Shown one piece after another: positions 1-5,623 of a stretch of 5,623 bases of DNA. How positions within the stretch are numbered: position 1 is the stretch's first letter; each line of letters opens with the position of its first letter. The notes under the pieces are model-generated. The model had not been told where the DNA came from, searched no databases, and saw only the letters and a program-made list of their open reading frames with translations. This stretch comes from Pseudomonadota bacterium (lineage in GTDB: Bacteria; Pseudomonadota; Alphaproteobacteria; Micavibrionales; Micavibrionaceae). Both the position numbers and the translations under genes were made by a program. Location: positions 1 to 5,623 of the forward strand of contig JACQIJ010000138.1 in NCBI GenBank assembly GCA_016198545.1. The letters run 5' to 3'.

Positions 1-1167
1 ATTTCCGAAGAGGAACTGAAAGAGATTTATGAACGCGATATAAGCTCTTACACCCTCCCCGAACAACGCGCGCTGGAGCAAGCCATCCTGCCGGATGAAG
101 GAACCGCGCGCGCCGTAGCCGATGCCTTTGATATCAAAACCGGCCTGAAGGCTGCGGTCGAAAAGGCAACTGGCAAGCCGGAAGGTTATATCGGTGAGGA
201 AACTTTCATGCGCGAGGGCCTGCCGCCGGCTGTCGCCGCAGAGGTTTTTGAAACGGAAAAAAGCGGTATAACGGAACCGGTCAAAACCGCACTGGGCTGG
301 CATGTCATGGCGGTTACCGACATCATAGAGCCGCGGATAAAACCTTTCTCCGGGGTGAGGGATGAAATCCGCAAAGACCTGATGTCGCAAAAACTGGCCG
401 ACCAACTCTACGCGCTGGCAGGAGAAATCGACGACCGCCTGGCAGGCGGCGGCACGCTCGAGGAGGTGGCTGATGCGATGCAGCTTAAAATCCGTAAATT
501 CGGTCCCATCCGCGCCGATGGCTCTACGCCCGATAACCGCGAAGGACTGAAGGATCCTGAAAAGGATCGCAACAGCATCCTGCAGACGGTCTTTGAACTG
601 GCCGAAGGGGAAAGCGCGCCCGTGATGGAATTGGCGGACGGCAGTTTCGCCGCGCTGCGCGTGGACAGAATCGATTCCAAGTCATATAAACCTTTCGACT
701 CGGTCAAGGCCGATCTGCGCAAAGTATGGATCGCGGACCAACAGGAAGTTCTGAACAAACAGCGTGCGCAGGATATCCTGAAATCCCTTGCCTCTGCGGA
801 AAAGACACTGGAACAGGCGGCGAAGGATGCTGACGCAGCCGTACAGACCTTTAAAATCAAGCGCAATGAAAATCCGCCGGAAGTCCTGAGCGCGCCCGCC
901 AAAACGAAATTCTTCGAGACGCCGAAAGGCGAGTATGCGGTGACCGCGGCAAAAGACGGTTACATCGTCGGGCAGGTGACGAAAGCATCCCTCCCCGATC
1001 CTGCCAAAATCTCTGCGGACGATCTTAAGAAAACCCGGGAAACGGCAACGCAGGGAAGCCGCGATGAACATCTCTTGGCCTATATGCAGTATCTGCAGAA
1101 CAAGGCGAAGGTGAAGATAAACCGCCGTCTACTTGAAACGACCTACGGCCCCGGAAGCGGGAATTAG
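1..1167 (+). CDS. ppiD: PpiD-like peptidylprolyl isomerase / SurA-N family periplasmic chaperone, C-terminal part (5' end outside window)
   Basis: The reading frame is open from base 1 to a TAG at 1165-1167, giving 388 visible residues. The ATG at 208 lies inside a conserved domain and is not the start. Residues about 1-17 look like the end of a SurA-type helical region (SEEELKEIYERD). Residues about 18-109 match a parvulin (PpiC-type) domain, ending in the typical GWHVMAVTDI at 99-108. The rest is a charged, mostly helical C-terminal region with a second, degenerate PpiC-like stretch (VFELAEGESAPV, then ALRVDRID). Family members are inner-membrane-anchored periplasmic folding factors that contact polypeptides leaving the Sec translocon; isomerase activity is often weak or absent. 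Relatives run to about 630 residues, so some 240, including the N-terminal anchor, should lie upstream. The family call is firm; the choice of PpiD over another SurA-N protein rests on the long C-terminal region. The next gene converges on it, across a palindromic repeat. Confidence 0.82.
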   Translation: MSEEELKEIYERDISSYTLPEQRALEQAILPDEGTARAVADAFDIKTGLKAAVEKATGKPEGYIGEETFMREGLPPAVAAEVFETEKSGITEPVKTALGWHVMAVTDIIEPRIKPFSGVRDEIRKDLMSQKLADQLYALAGEIDDRLAGGGTLEEVADAMQLKIRKFGPIRADGSTPDNREGLKDPEKDRNSILQTVFELAEGESAPVMELADGSFAALRVDRIDSKSYKPFDSVKADLRKVWIADQQEVLNKQRAQDILKSLASAEKTLEQAAKDADAAVQTFKIKRNENPPEVLSAPAKTKFFETPKGEYAVTAAKDGYIVGQVTKASLPDPAKISADDLKKTRETATQGSRDEHLLAYMQYLQNKAKVKINRRLLETTYGPGSGN

Positions 1168-1178
1168 CAGGTCAGGTT

Positions 1179-1274
1179 CCGTCATTGCGAGCCGCGAAAG
1201 CGGCAAAGCAATCCAGTCTTTCCAGTTACGTTCCGGATTGCTTCGTCGGCCTGACGGCCGCCTCGCAGCGACGG
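1179..1274. repeat. Palindromic intergenic repeat with branched secondary structure
   Basis: The outer arms CCGTCATTGCGAG (1179-1191) and CTCGCAGCGACGG (1262-1274) are complementary over 13 positions, with one mismatch and one G-U wobble. Nested inside are a hairpin CCGC-GAAA-GCGG (1192-1203), a 9-bp stem AAGCAATCC (1206-1214) with GGATTGCTT (1235-1243), and a hairpin CGGCC-TGAC-GGCCG (1247-1260). Together they make a cloverleaf-like junction in RNA or a cruciform in DNA. The core words GTCATTGCGAG, AAGCAATCC and GGATTGCTTCG match, as I remember it, a dispersed intergenic repeat seen in Alphaproteobacteria and other bacteria. Only one copy is present here, so repetitiveness is inferred. It begins 11 bases after the ppiD stop and ends 26 bases before the stop of the convergent gene, so it may end transcripts from both sides, although it has no T-tract. 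No transposase is nearby. Confidence 0.75.
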
Positions 1275-1300
1275 CATTTACTTTGCGATAAGACTGCAAA

Positions 1301-1597
1301 TCATTCGTTCGGCGTAATCGTCATTCCGGCGGGTTCCAGAGTACCTGGGTCCTGTACCATGCCATCCGTACTGCTTCCGTCAAACGGCGCACCCGCAGCC
1401 CAACTGGCATCTTCGTTGTCGATGGCTTCTTCCGCCGCGTACCCGCTGGCTGCCTCGCTATCGAGAAGCTGGCCGCCGGATTCAGGGGCTACGTCTTCGA
1501 TGGACGGTTCATAATAAGTATCGTCCTGAGCGCGCGCCATGCCCGCCGGCAGGGACAGCATCAACGTTGCCGCCAGAATGGCAAACAATGTCTTCAT
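1301..1597 (-). CDS. Small exported, highly acidic protein of unknown function
   Basis: The protein has 98 residues and no family I recognise. Residues 1-23 form a clear Sec signal peptide: Lys2, a hydrophobic core LFAILAATLMLSL, and a signal peptidase I site AxA (MARA, then QDD). No lipobox cysteine is present, so the product should be soluble in the periplasm or outside the cell. The predicted 75-residue mature part has 18 Asp/Glu and no Lys, Arg, His or Cys. It is rich in Ala, Gly, Ser and Pro and is probably largely disordered. I chose the ATG at 1597 because AAAGGTG sits 6 bases upstream; an in-frame GTG at 1606 overlaps that ribosome binding site and would add three residues. The stop is TGA at 1303-1301. 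A strong-looking promoter lies just upstream, separate from the deacetylase gene. Cation binding or an envelope role is possible, but no function can be assigned. The signal peptide, promoter and ribosome binding site together argue that it is a real gene. Confidence 0.72.
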   Translation of the reverse strand: MKTLFAILAATLMLSLPAGMARAQDDTYYEPSIEDVAPESGGQLLDSEAASGYAAEEAIDNEDASWAAGAPFDGSSTDGMVQDPGTLEPAGMTITPNE

Positions 1598-1603
1598 GTT
1601 TTT

Positions 1604-1610
1604 CACCTTT
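1604..1610 (-). promoter_or_regulatory. Ribosome binding site of the small acidic protein gene
   Basis: AAAGGTG on the minus strand lies 6 bases before the ATG at 1597. It decides the start: the alternative GTG at 1606 falls within this element and has no comparable site of its own. Confidence 0.65.
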
Positions 1611-1643
1611 CATGTGAGTTGTTAAATAGCGTAGAGAATCGAA

Positions 1644-1672
1644 AATATAACCTCGTCGCCCTGCACTGACAA
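1644..1672 (-). promoter_or_regulatory. Sigma-70-type promoter of the small acidic protein gene
   Basis: On the minus strand, TTGTCA (1672-1667, 5 of 6 to TTGACA) is followed after exactly 17 bases by TATATT (1649-1644, 5 of 6 to TATAAT). Transcription would start near 1637, giving a leader of about 40 bases before the ATG at 1597. This is the best-formed promoter in the window and suggests the small gene is transcribed independently and possibly strongly. No operator-like repeat is evident around it. Confidence 0.6.
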
Positions 1673-1677
1673 TAGCC

Positions 1678-1714
1678 GCCAGCGCGGAGGAAGTCATTGA
1701 ACCGCCGCGCTGGC
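1678..1714 (-). terminator. Stem-loop around the stop codon of the deacetylase gene
   Basis: GCCAGCGCGG (1678-1687) and CCGCGCTGGC (1705-1714) form a perfect 10-bp GC-rich stem with a 17-base loop. The loop contains the TGA stop (1696-1694) of the deacetylase gene. No T-run follows on the minus strand, so this is not a textbook intrinsic terminator. It may still help end or stabilise the deacetylase transcript and insulate the promoter that begins 6 bases beyond it. The pairing is seen directly; the role is inferred. Confidence 0.4.
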
Positions 1715-2674
1715 AGGAACCAGAATGAATCCCTTTGCCGCCAGAGTCGGCAGCCACTCCCGTAATGCCTCGATAGTCCCCTCCTTCGGATGGCCGATGG
1801 CGATGGCAACGCCCTTGCGGCGCGCCTCCTTTTCGGTCTTTAGAAGACTTTTCATCACGCTCTCTTTGTCCGGATCGTTATCCAGGAACACATCGCGCGA
1901 CGCATAAGGCACGCCGTAATCCTTCGCCGTTTCCGCACCGACGGATTTGGGCGTTGTGCGCGAATCCACGAACAGCAGCCCGCGCCTGTGCAGATGGGCC
2001 ATCACGATGCGCATCGCCTGCGGATCGCGGGTCAGGCGACTGCCCATATGGTTGTTGATGCCTACGTACCCGCCGAAAGCCTTCAGATTATCTTCCATCA
2101 CATTCTCGAACCTCTCGGGAATAAGGGATGCGCGCAGAACATATGCTCCGGGATCCAAATCTGCGTCCGTAGCCTCCATCGGCATATGCATCATGATTTC
2201 ATGCCCCGCCTGCCGCGCCTCCTCGACCAGTCCCGCTACCTTCGGCGGATAAGGCAGGAATGCCGCCGTCAGCGGCCCCGGCAGCGCGATGATTTCTTTT
2301 GTATGCGCGCGGTCTTCTCCCAGATCGTCGATGATAATGACAATCTTCGGCTTTCCCGCGGGCGCATCAACGGCTACCGCGAATTTCCTCCATGCGGGCG
2401 GCTCGTTCGTCTTTTCTTCTTTTTTGACCTGAAAATCAGGCAGGATGACTTCCGGATTTATTTTTGCAAAAGCTTTTTCTATTTTCTCTTCCTGTTCCGG
2501 CACCTCCTCAGCCGGAATTGCCGCCTGCCGCTCGGTTTTCGCGCGGGCCTCCCGGCGCGCCTCCTCTACATAAGGGCGCGTCCCGTCAAATCCGAAACGG
2601 TCGATCAGAACCATCAGGACAATGGCGATGATCATGAATTTAAGCGTACCCGGCCGGGCATAGCGGCGTCTCAT
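1694..2674 (-). CDS. Divergent polysaccharide deacetylase family protein (YibQ/DUF610-like), membrane anchored
   Basis: The protein has 326 residues from the ATG at 2674. It starts with a basic stretch (MRRRYARPGTLK), then one hydrophobic segment at about 13-25, giving an N-in anchor with the rest in the periplasm. A Glu/Lys/Pro-rich linker spans about 35-105. The catalytic-type domain, about 108-326, has the family motifs IIIDDLG (113-119, Asp116/Asp117), HEIMMHMPME (158-167, His158 and His163), GINNHMGSRLT (205-215), LFVDSRT (234-240) and AIGHP (292-296, His295). These match the divergent polysaccharide deacetylases (PF04748), NodB-fold relatives with proposed metal-dependent sugar deacetylation. 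The true substrate is not established; the E. coli relative yibQ lies by the murein hydrolase activator gene envC, hinting at envelope work. An upstream in-frame start would add 29 Cys-containing residues reaching across the lexA promoter and SOS box, so it was rejected. The chosen ATG has no clear Shine-Dalgarno. The gene is divergent from lexA. Confidence 0.87.
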   Translation of the reverse strand: MRRRYARPGTLKFMIIAIVLMVLIDRFGFDGTRPYVEEARREARAKTERQAAIPAEEVPEQEEKIEKAFAKINPEVILPDFQVKKEEKTNEPPAWRKFAVAVDAPAGKPKIVIIIDDLGEDRAHTKEIIALPGPLTAAFLPYPPKVAGLVEEARQAGHEIMMHMPMEATDADLDPGAYVLRASLIPERFENVMEDNLKAFGGYVGINNHMGSRLTRDPQAMRIVMAHLHRRGLLFVDSRTTPKSVGAETAKDYGVPYASRDVFLDNDPDKESVMKSLLKTEKEARRKGVAIAIGHPKEGTIEALREWLPTLAAKGFILVPASAAVQ

Positions 2675-2680
2675 GGCAAA

Positions 2681-2707
2681 ATCATACCGCTTTGAAGCTT
2701 GACTCAA
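2681..2707 (-). promoter_or_regulatory. Candidate promoter of the deacetylase gene, possibly giving a leaderless transcript
   Basis: On the minus strand, TATGAT (2686-2681, 5 of 6 to TATAAT) lies 6 bases before the ATG at 2674. TTGAGT (2707-2702, 4 of 6 to TTGACA) lies 15 bases further upstream, a short spacer. If it is used, the transcript would start at or next to the ATG, which would fit the missing ribosome binding site. It would also overlap the lexA -35 element (2699-2704) on the other strand. This is a weak match. Confidence 0.25.
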
Positions 2708-2727
2708 AACGCGAACTAAACTAGAAC
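2699..2727 (+). promoter_or_regulatory. Promoter of lexA
   Basis: TTGACT (2699-2704, 5 of 6 to TTGACA) is followed by a 17-base spacer and TAGAAC (2722-2727, 4 of 6 to TATAAT). Transcription would start near 2734, leaving a leader of about 48 bases before the ATG at 2782. The SOS box covers the last half of the spacer and the whole -10 element, so bound LexA would block RNA polymerase. Confidence 0.6.
2713..2727 (+). promoter_or_regulatory. SOS box (LexA operator), GAAC-N7-GAAC
   Basis: GAAC (2713-2716), seven bases TAAACTA, then GAAC (2724-2727): a perfect match to the direct-repeat operator bound by alphaproteobacterial LexA. It lies 55 bases before the lexA start and overlaps the -10 element, the expected arrangement for autorepression that is lifted on DNA damage. 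It also sits 39 bases upstream of the divergent deacetylase start, so it could influence both genes. A third GAAC at 2745-2748 has no good partner (ATAC at 2756-2759) and is probably not a full second box. Confidence 0.88.
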
Positions 2728-2781
2728 ATAAGTAGGGATTACAGGAACAAACCTGATACATAACATAACGGTAAGAAACCC

Positions 2782-3459
2782 ATGCTGACCAGAAAACAAC
2801 GCGATTTGCTGCTTTTTATCCATGAACGCATGGCGGGCGGCGACGTAGCCCCGTCGTTCGAGGAAATGAAGGCGGCCCTCGACCTGAAATCCAAATCCGG
2901 CATTCACCGTCTGATCGGCGCATTGGTCGAACGCGGCTATCTGGAACGCCTGCCCCACCGCGCCCGCGCACTGCAGGTCCGCAAGCTGCCGGAGGGTTAT
3001 AGCCCCGCCGCTAATGATTCTTCCAGGGCGGCGCAAAAAAGCCGGAACATAAATGCCGTGGTTGCCGCCGCCTCAATGGCCCAGATTCCGCTGCATGGCC
3101 GCATCGCTGCCGGCACGCCGATCGAGGCCATACGCGATGAAGGATCGCTGGTCGATGTCCCTCCGTCCCTGCTGGGCCGCGGAGAACATTACGCGCTGGA
3201 GGTCGACGGCGACTCGATGATCAAGGCCGGCATCAATGACGGCGACATCGTCATCATCCGGCGGGAGGAAACCGCCCGCAACGGAGATATTGTCGTTGCG
3301 CTGATCGACGATGCGGAAGTCACACTGAAACGATTCCGCCGTTCGGGCAACAAAATCATTCTGGAACCGGAAAACGACGCCTACGAACCCCGCGTCCTCG
3401 ACCCCGAACGGGTGCAGGTGCAGGGCCACCTCGCCGGGCTGTACCGGACGTATCATTGA
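2782..3459 (+). CDS. lexA: LexA repressor, SOS regulator and self-cleaving serine peptidase
   Basis: The protein has 225 residues and is full length. LexA dimers bind SOS boxes and repress DNA-repair genes; contact with the RecA filament triggers self-cleavage. Residues about 1-65 form the winged helix-turn-helix (PSFEEMKAALDLKSKSGIHR, then GYLERLPHRARAL), with the sequence style of Alphaproteobacteria. A linker of about 70-100 follows. The S24-type domain has the Ala110-Gly111 cleavage site within GRIAAG, catalytic Ser145 in DGDSM and catalytic Lys183 in VTLKRF. The 35- and 38-residue spacings are close to those of E. coli LexA (Ala84, Ser119, Lys156), so all residues needed for self-cleavage are present. 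The start MLTRKQ is the conserved one although its ribosome binding site is weak. The gene has its own promoter with an SOS box, is divergent from the deacetylase and converges with comEC, so it is transcribed alone. Confidence 0.96.
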   Translation: MLTRKQRDLLLFIHERMAGGDVAPSFEEMKAALDLKSKSGIHRLIGALVERGYLERLPHRARALQVRKLPEGYSPAANDSSRAAQKSRNINAVVAAASMAQIPLHGRIAAGTPIEAIRDEGSLVDVPPSLLGRGEHYALEVDGDSMIKAGINDGDIVIIRREETARNGDIVVALIDDAEVTLKRFRRSGNKIILEPENDAYEPRVLDPERVQVQGHLAGLYRTYH

Positions 3460-3553
3460 GCCGCATTATTGAACCGTGATCTTGAGGAATGCAATAACGA
3501 GATATCCTGAATACGCGGACAAGCCGAAGCTTCTTCGCTGACGTGACGTTCGT
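3460..3553. other. Convergent intergenic gap between lexA and comEC with a weak stem-loop
   Basis: These 94 bases separate two gene ends. The only structure I see is CGAAG-CTT-CTTCG (3525-3537), a 5-bp stem with a 3-base loop that can be lengthened by two pairs if one C is bulged. There is no T-run on either strand. It could contribute to ending both transcripts, but support is poor. Confidence 0.25.
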
Positions 3554-5623
3554 TTACCGCCCGTTTGTCACCGTCCACGGCCTTTTGCCACGCTCTGCGC
3601 CGACGCGTTCAATCCTGCCGTCTTCCAGCCAGATAGCATGCGCACCCTCGCGCCAAAGGTCGAAGAAATCAATGGTGACGGGCGCGGCGCACCTGCCGCG
3701 CAACGGATACTGCGCCGCCAGGATGTCTGCCCACGCGCAATCATCTTCTTGCGCGGAAGCATCGAATGAAAACACGATTTTCTTTCCCCCCGCATCAAGG
3801 CGGCAGCCGCTTTCATCGCACATCACGCCACCCGGCCCCGCGCCTTCCTTCGGCCAGGCCTGCGGCCTGTAATCCGGCGGCAGACCGTAACGCTGCACCC
3901 AGACTTCCGCCATGAAGCGGTCCTTTATGCGCGATGAAACGGTCATGACGCGCTCCCTCCCCGGCGGGGCGTAGGCGAACAGCTTCCCTTCCGCCGATAT
4001 CAGAATATCCGGCTGCCTGACGCCGGCGGCAACAACGATTGAAACGGCAAGCGGCAGCAAAGCAAGCCACTTTCCTTTCCCGCGCCAGATCATCGCAATC
4101 AACGCCCCCGCCGTAAGCCACATGAAAACGCTCAGGGGCAGGGCCGGGAAATACATGTTCGCGCCAGGAATAGCGGCCACATCGCGCGCGACAACCATGA
4201 CAGCGGCAATCCCCTTGCCCATCGCCCACAGCGCCGGGCCTTCCCACCCGAACGGCATCAACAGGTACGAAAGCACCACGGCGGGCATCACGACGATCCC
4301 CATGACCGGAACGCCTAGCAAGTTCGCCAGCACGCCGTACAGCGATGCGCGCTGGAAATGATAAAGCACGAACGGCGCGGTCGCCGCGCTGGCGACAAGC
4401 GATGTCGCGCACAATCCCAGCAGATACAGCGCCAGCTTACGAACGATCCCCGCATTGCCGTACAGCCGCGCCCATATACCCCTCGTGACCTCGTAAAACC
4501 AGATAAGCGCGGCGACGGCGGCGAACGACATCTGAAAGCTCGCCGACCACAGCGCATCCGGCCAGATGAAAAGCACGACGATGGCGGCAAGCGCCACGGT
4601 GCGCAACGAAAACGGCATCCGGTCCAGCATTACGGCGACGAGCACAAGCCCCGTCATCAGAAGGGAGCGTACAGCCGGCACATTATCCACGCCGATAAGA
4701 ACGAGATAGGCGGATGCTCCTGCCAGAGCCGCCCCGGCGGCGATCTTCTTGACCGGCAGGCGCAGCGCAACCGCCGGAAAAAGTGATATCATAAACCGCG
4801 CGGCAAAAAAGATCGTCGTTGCGATCATGCCTATATGCATGCCGGAAATAGACAGCATATGCGCCAGCCCCGACGCCTGCAGGTCTTCGTTGTCGGCTTC
4901 CGAAATCGCGCCGCGCTCACCCGTCATCATCGCAGCCGCGATGGATGATTGCGAAGCGTCGGACAGGCGCACACCCACACGGCGGACAATGTTTTCACGA
5001 AACTGCTCGATGTGTTCGGCAGAACTTTCCGGCAACCCCTGCGCGACGATGCGCGGCGTCTCATAGGTAAATCCGAACGCGCCGATCTGCCGGAAATAGG
5101 CGTAACGCTGGAAATCAAATGCGTCGGGGGCGACGGGCGCAGACGGCGGGTTCAGGCCTGCCAGAACTTCTACCCTGTCCCCCGCGCTCAATTCCGCATT
5201 CGCGCCGGTACGCACGCGCAGGCGTATTTTCGCAGGAGTTTTCTCGGGCGTTAATTTCTCAATTGTCACATCAGATAAGATATAACGCTGCCCCGCCCCT
5301 TCCTCCATTTCCTCCAGTCCCGTGATCGTTCCCGAGACTTTTGTGATTTTAATTTGTTTCTCCAGCATGGGCGCCGCAACATGAATGGTACGCATCTGCG
5401 CCGTCATGAATCCTGCAGCGAATAAAAACGCAGCCGTCATCAAAACCCACAGAAACAACGCTCTTTCTTTCAGCGGCCGCGCCACCAACCAGGAAACGGC
5501 GGTAAGCGTTCCGCCGCCCGCTGTCAGGCTTGCCGGCGGCTCCGAAGGAAGCGCAAAATACGCCCCGATGCCGCAACCCAGAAAAACCGGGATCCACAGG
5601 AACAAATTTTCCTTCTGCGCGGC
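3554..5623 (-). CDS. comEC: ComEC/Rec2 family DNA-uptake channel protein, alphaproteobacterial type (5' end outside window)
   Basis: 689 residues are visible, counting the codon at 5623-5621 as residue 1. The frame is open to the window edge, and the TTG at 5605 falls within a typical N-terminal run, AAQKENLFLWIPVF, so the true start lies outside. ComEC forms the inner-membrane channel that passes single-stranded DNA into the cytoplasm during natural transformation. Hydrophobic segments at about 7-25 and 55-73 precede a DUF4131-like soluble region ending in DFQRYAYFRQIGAFGF (170-185). The multi-membrane-segment Competence domain spans about 218-490 and includes SISGMHIGM (258-266) and VPAVRSLLM (315-323). 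The soluble tail, about 530-689, has two cysteine pairs (602/607 and 629/645) but no HxHxDH, so the metallo-beta-lactamase nuclease domain of the Bacillus protein is absent, as is usual in this lineage to my recollection. The stop is TAA at 3556-3554. Nothing else in the window belongs to a competence system. Confidence 0.93.
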   Translation of the reverse strand, partial: AAQKENLFLWIPVFLGCGIGAYFALPSEPPASLTAGGGTLTAVSWLVARPLKERALFLWVLMTAAFLFAAGFMTAQMRTIHVAAPMLEKQIKITKVSGTITGLEEMEEGAGQRYILSDVTIEKLTPEKTPAKIRLRVRTGANAELSAGDRVEVLAGLNPPSAPVAPDAFDFQRYAYFRQIGAFGFTYETPRIVAQGLPESSAEHIEQFRENIVRRVGVRLSDASQSSIAAAMMTGERGAISEADNEDLQASGLAHMLSISGMHIGMIATTIFFAARFMISLFPAVALRLPVKKIAAGAALAGASAYLVLIGVDNVPAVRSLLMTGLVLVAVMLDRMPFSLRTVALAAIVVLFIWPDALWSASFQMSFAAVAALIWFYEVTRGIWARLYGNAGIVRKLALYLLGLCATSLVASAATAPFVLYHFQRASLYGVLANLLGVPVMGIVVMPAVVLSYLLMPFGWEGPALWAMGKGIAAVMVVARDVAAIPGANMYFPALPLSVFMWLTAGALIAMIWRGKGKWLALLPLAVSIVVAAGVRQPDILISAEGKLFAYAPPGRERVMTVSSRIKDRFMAEVWVQRYGLPPDYRPQAWPKEGAGPGGVMCDESGCRLDAGGKKIVFSFDASAQEDDCAWADILAAQYPLRGRCAAPVTIDFFDLWREGAHAIWLEDGRIERVGAERGKRPWTVTNGR

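Noticed and set aside
1282..1300. TTTGC-N9-GCAAA hairpin directly after the stop of the small acidic protein gene
   Set aside because: Only a 5-bp AT-rich stem with a 9-base loop and no T-tract; too weak to call a terminator.
1185..1514. Open frame on the plus strand, 109 codons
   Set aside because: It runs through the palindromic repeat and antisense to the small exported protein gene. It has no ribosome binding site or recognisable domain, and the minus-strand gene has a signal peptide, promoter and ribosome binding site.
2404..2418. SOS-like GTTC-N7-CTTC on the plus strand
   Set aside because: It lies deep inside the deacetylase coding sequence, has one mismatch and is not near a promoter, so it is most likely chance.
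1988..2695. Long plus-strand open frame (235 codons) opposite the deacetylase
   Set aside because: It is fully antisense to a gene with clear family motifs. The product is Arg/His-rich with no domain, typical of a shadow frame in GC-rich DNA.
2745..2759. Second SOS box upstream of lexA (GAAC-N7-ATAC)
   Set aside because: Only two of four bases match in the second half-site, and the spacing from the first box does not follow the 11-base repeat.
2675..2761. Upstream extension of the deacetylase to an earlier in-frame start
   Set aside because: It would place 29 residues across the lexA promoter and SOS box and put a Cys-rich stretch before the normal basic-plus-hydrophobic anchor.
4358..4786. 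Plus-strand open frame of 142 codons, and similar ones, opposite comEC
   Set aside because: They are antisense to the conserved Competence domain and extremely basic, with no domain or ribosome binding site; shadow frames.

Overview
The window reads as ordinary chromosomal DNA of an alphaproteobacterium, GC-rich by eye. The main evidence is a LexA of the alphaproteobacterial type (start MLTRKQ, HTH region followed by the RLPHRARAL stretch). Its promoter carries a perfect alphaproteobacterial SOS box, GAAC-N7-GAAC. The ComEC also has the alphaproteobacterial build, with no metallo-beta-lactamase tail. The species cannot be named from this sequence. I see no CRISPR array, transposase, phage gene, tRNA or rRNA, and no gene-free stretch over 300 bases.

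Layout. (1) 1-1167, plus strand: the C-terminal 388 residues of a PpiD-like periplasmic folding factor, cut by the window start. (2) 1179-1274: a 96-bp palindromic intergenic repeat that can fold into a branched structure, lying between two convergent genes. (3) 1301-1597, minus strand: a small exported protein of 98 residues whose predicted mature part is very acidic and has no Lys, Arg or His. It has its own well-formed promoter (1644-1672) and ribosome binding site. (4) 1694-2674, minus strand: a membrane-anchored divergent polysaccharide deacetylase (YibQ/DUF610 family). A 10-bp inverted repeat surrounds its stop codon. (5) 2675-2781: a compact divergent control region holding the lexA promoter, the SOS box and perhaps an overlapping promoter for the deacetylase. 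(6) 2782-3459, plus strand: lexA. (7) 3554-5623, minus strand: comEC, convergent with lexA and cut by the window end.

How the genes relate. lexA is very probably autoregulated, because the SOS box covers the -10 element. ComEC is the inner-membrane DNA-uptake channel of natural transformation. PpiD, the deacetylase and the small acidic protein all act at or beyond the inner membrane, but nothing shows that they form a pathway. From memory, many Rhizobiales have the order tpiA-ppiD-trpD-trpC-moaC-moeA-lexA-comEC-gltX-gltA. This window keeps the ppiD, lexA and comEC landmarks but has the deacetylase and the acidic protein where trpDC-moaC-moeA would be.

I found no convincing new multi-gene system. 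The points most worth a second look are the basic-residue-free exported protein, the branched repeat, and the tightly overlapped lexA/deacetylase control region.
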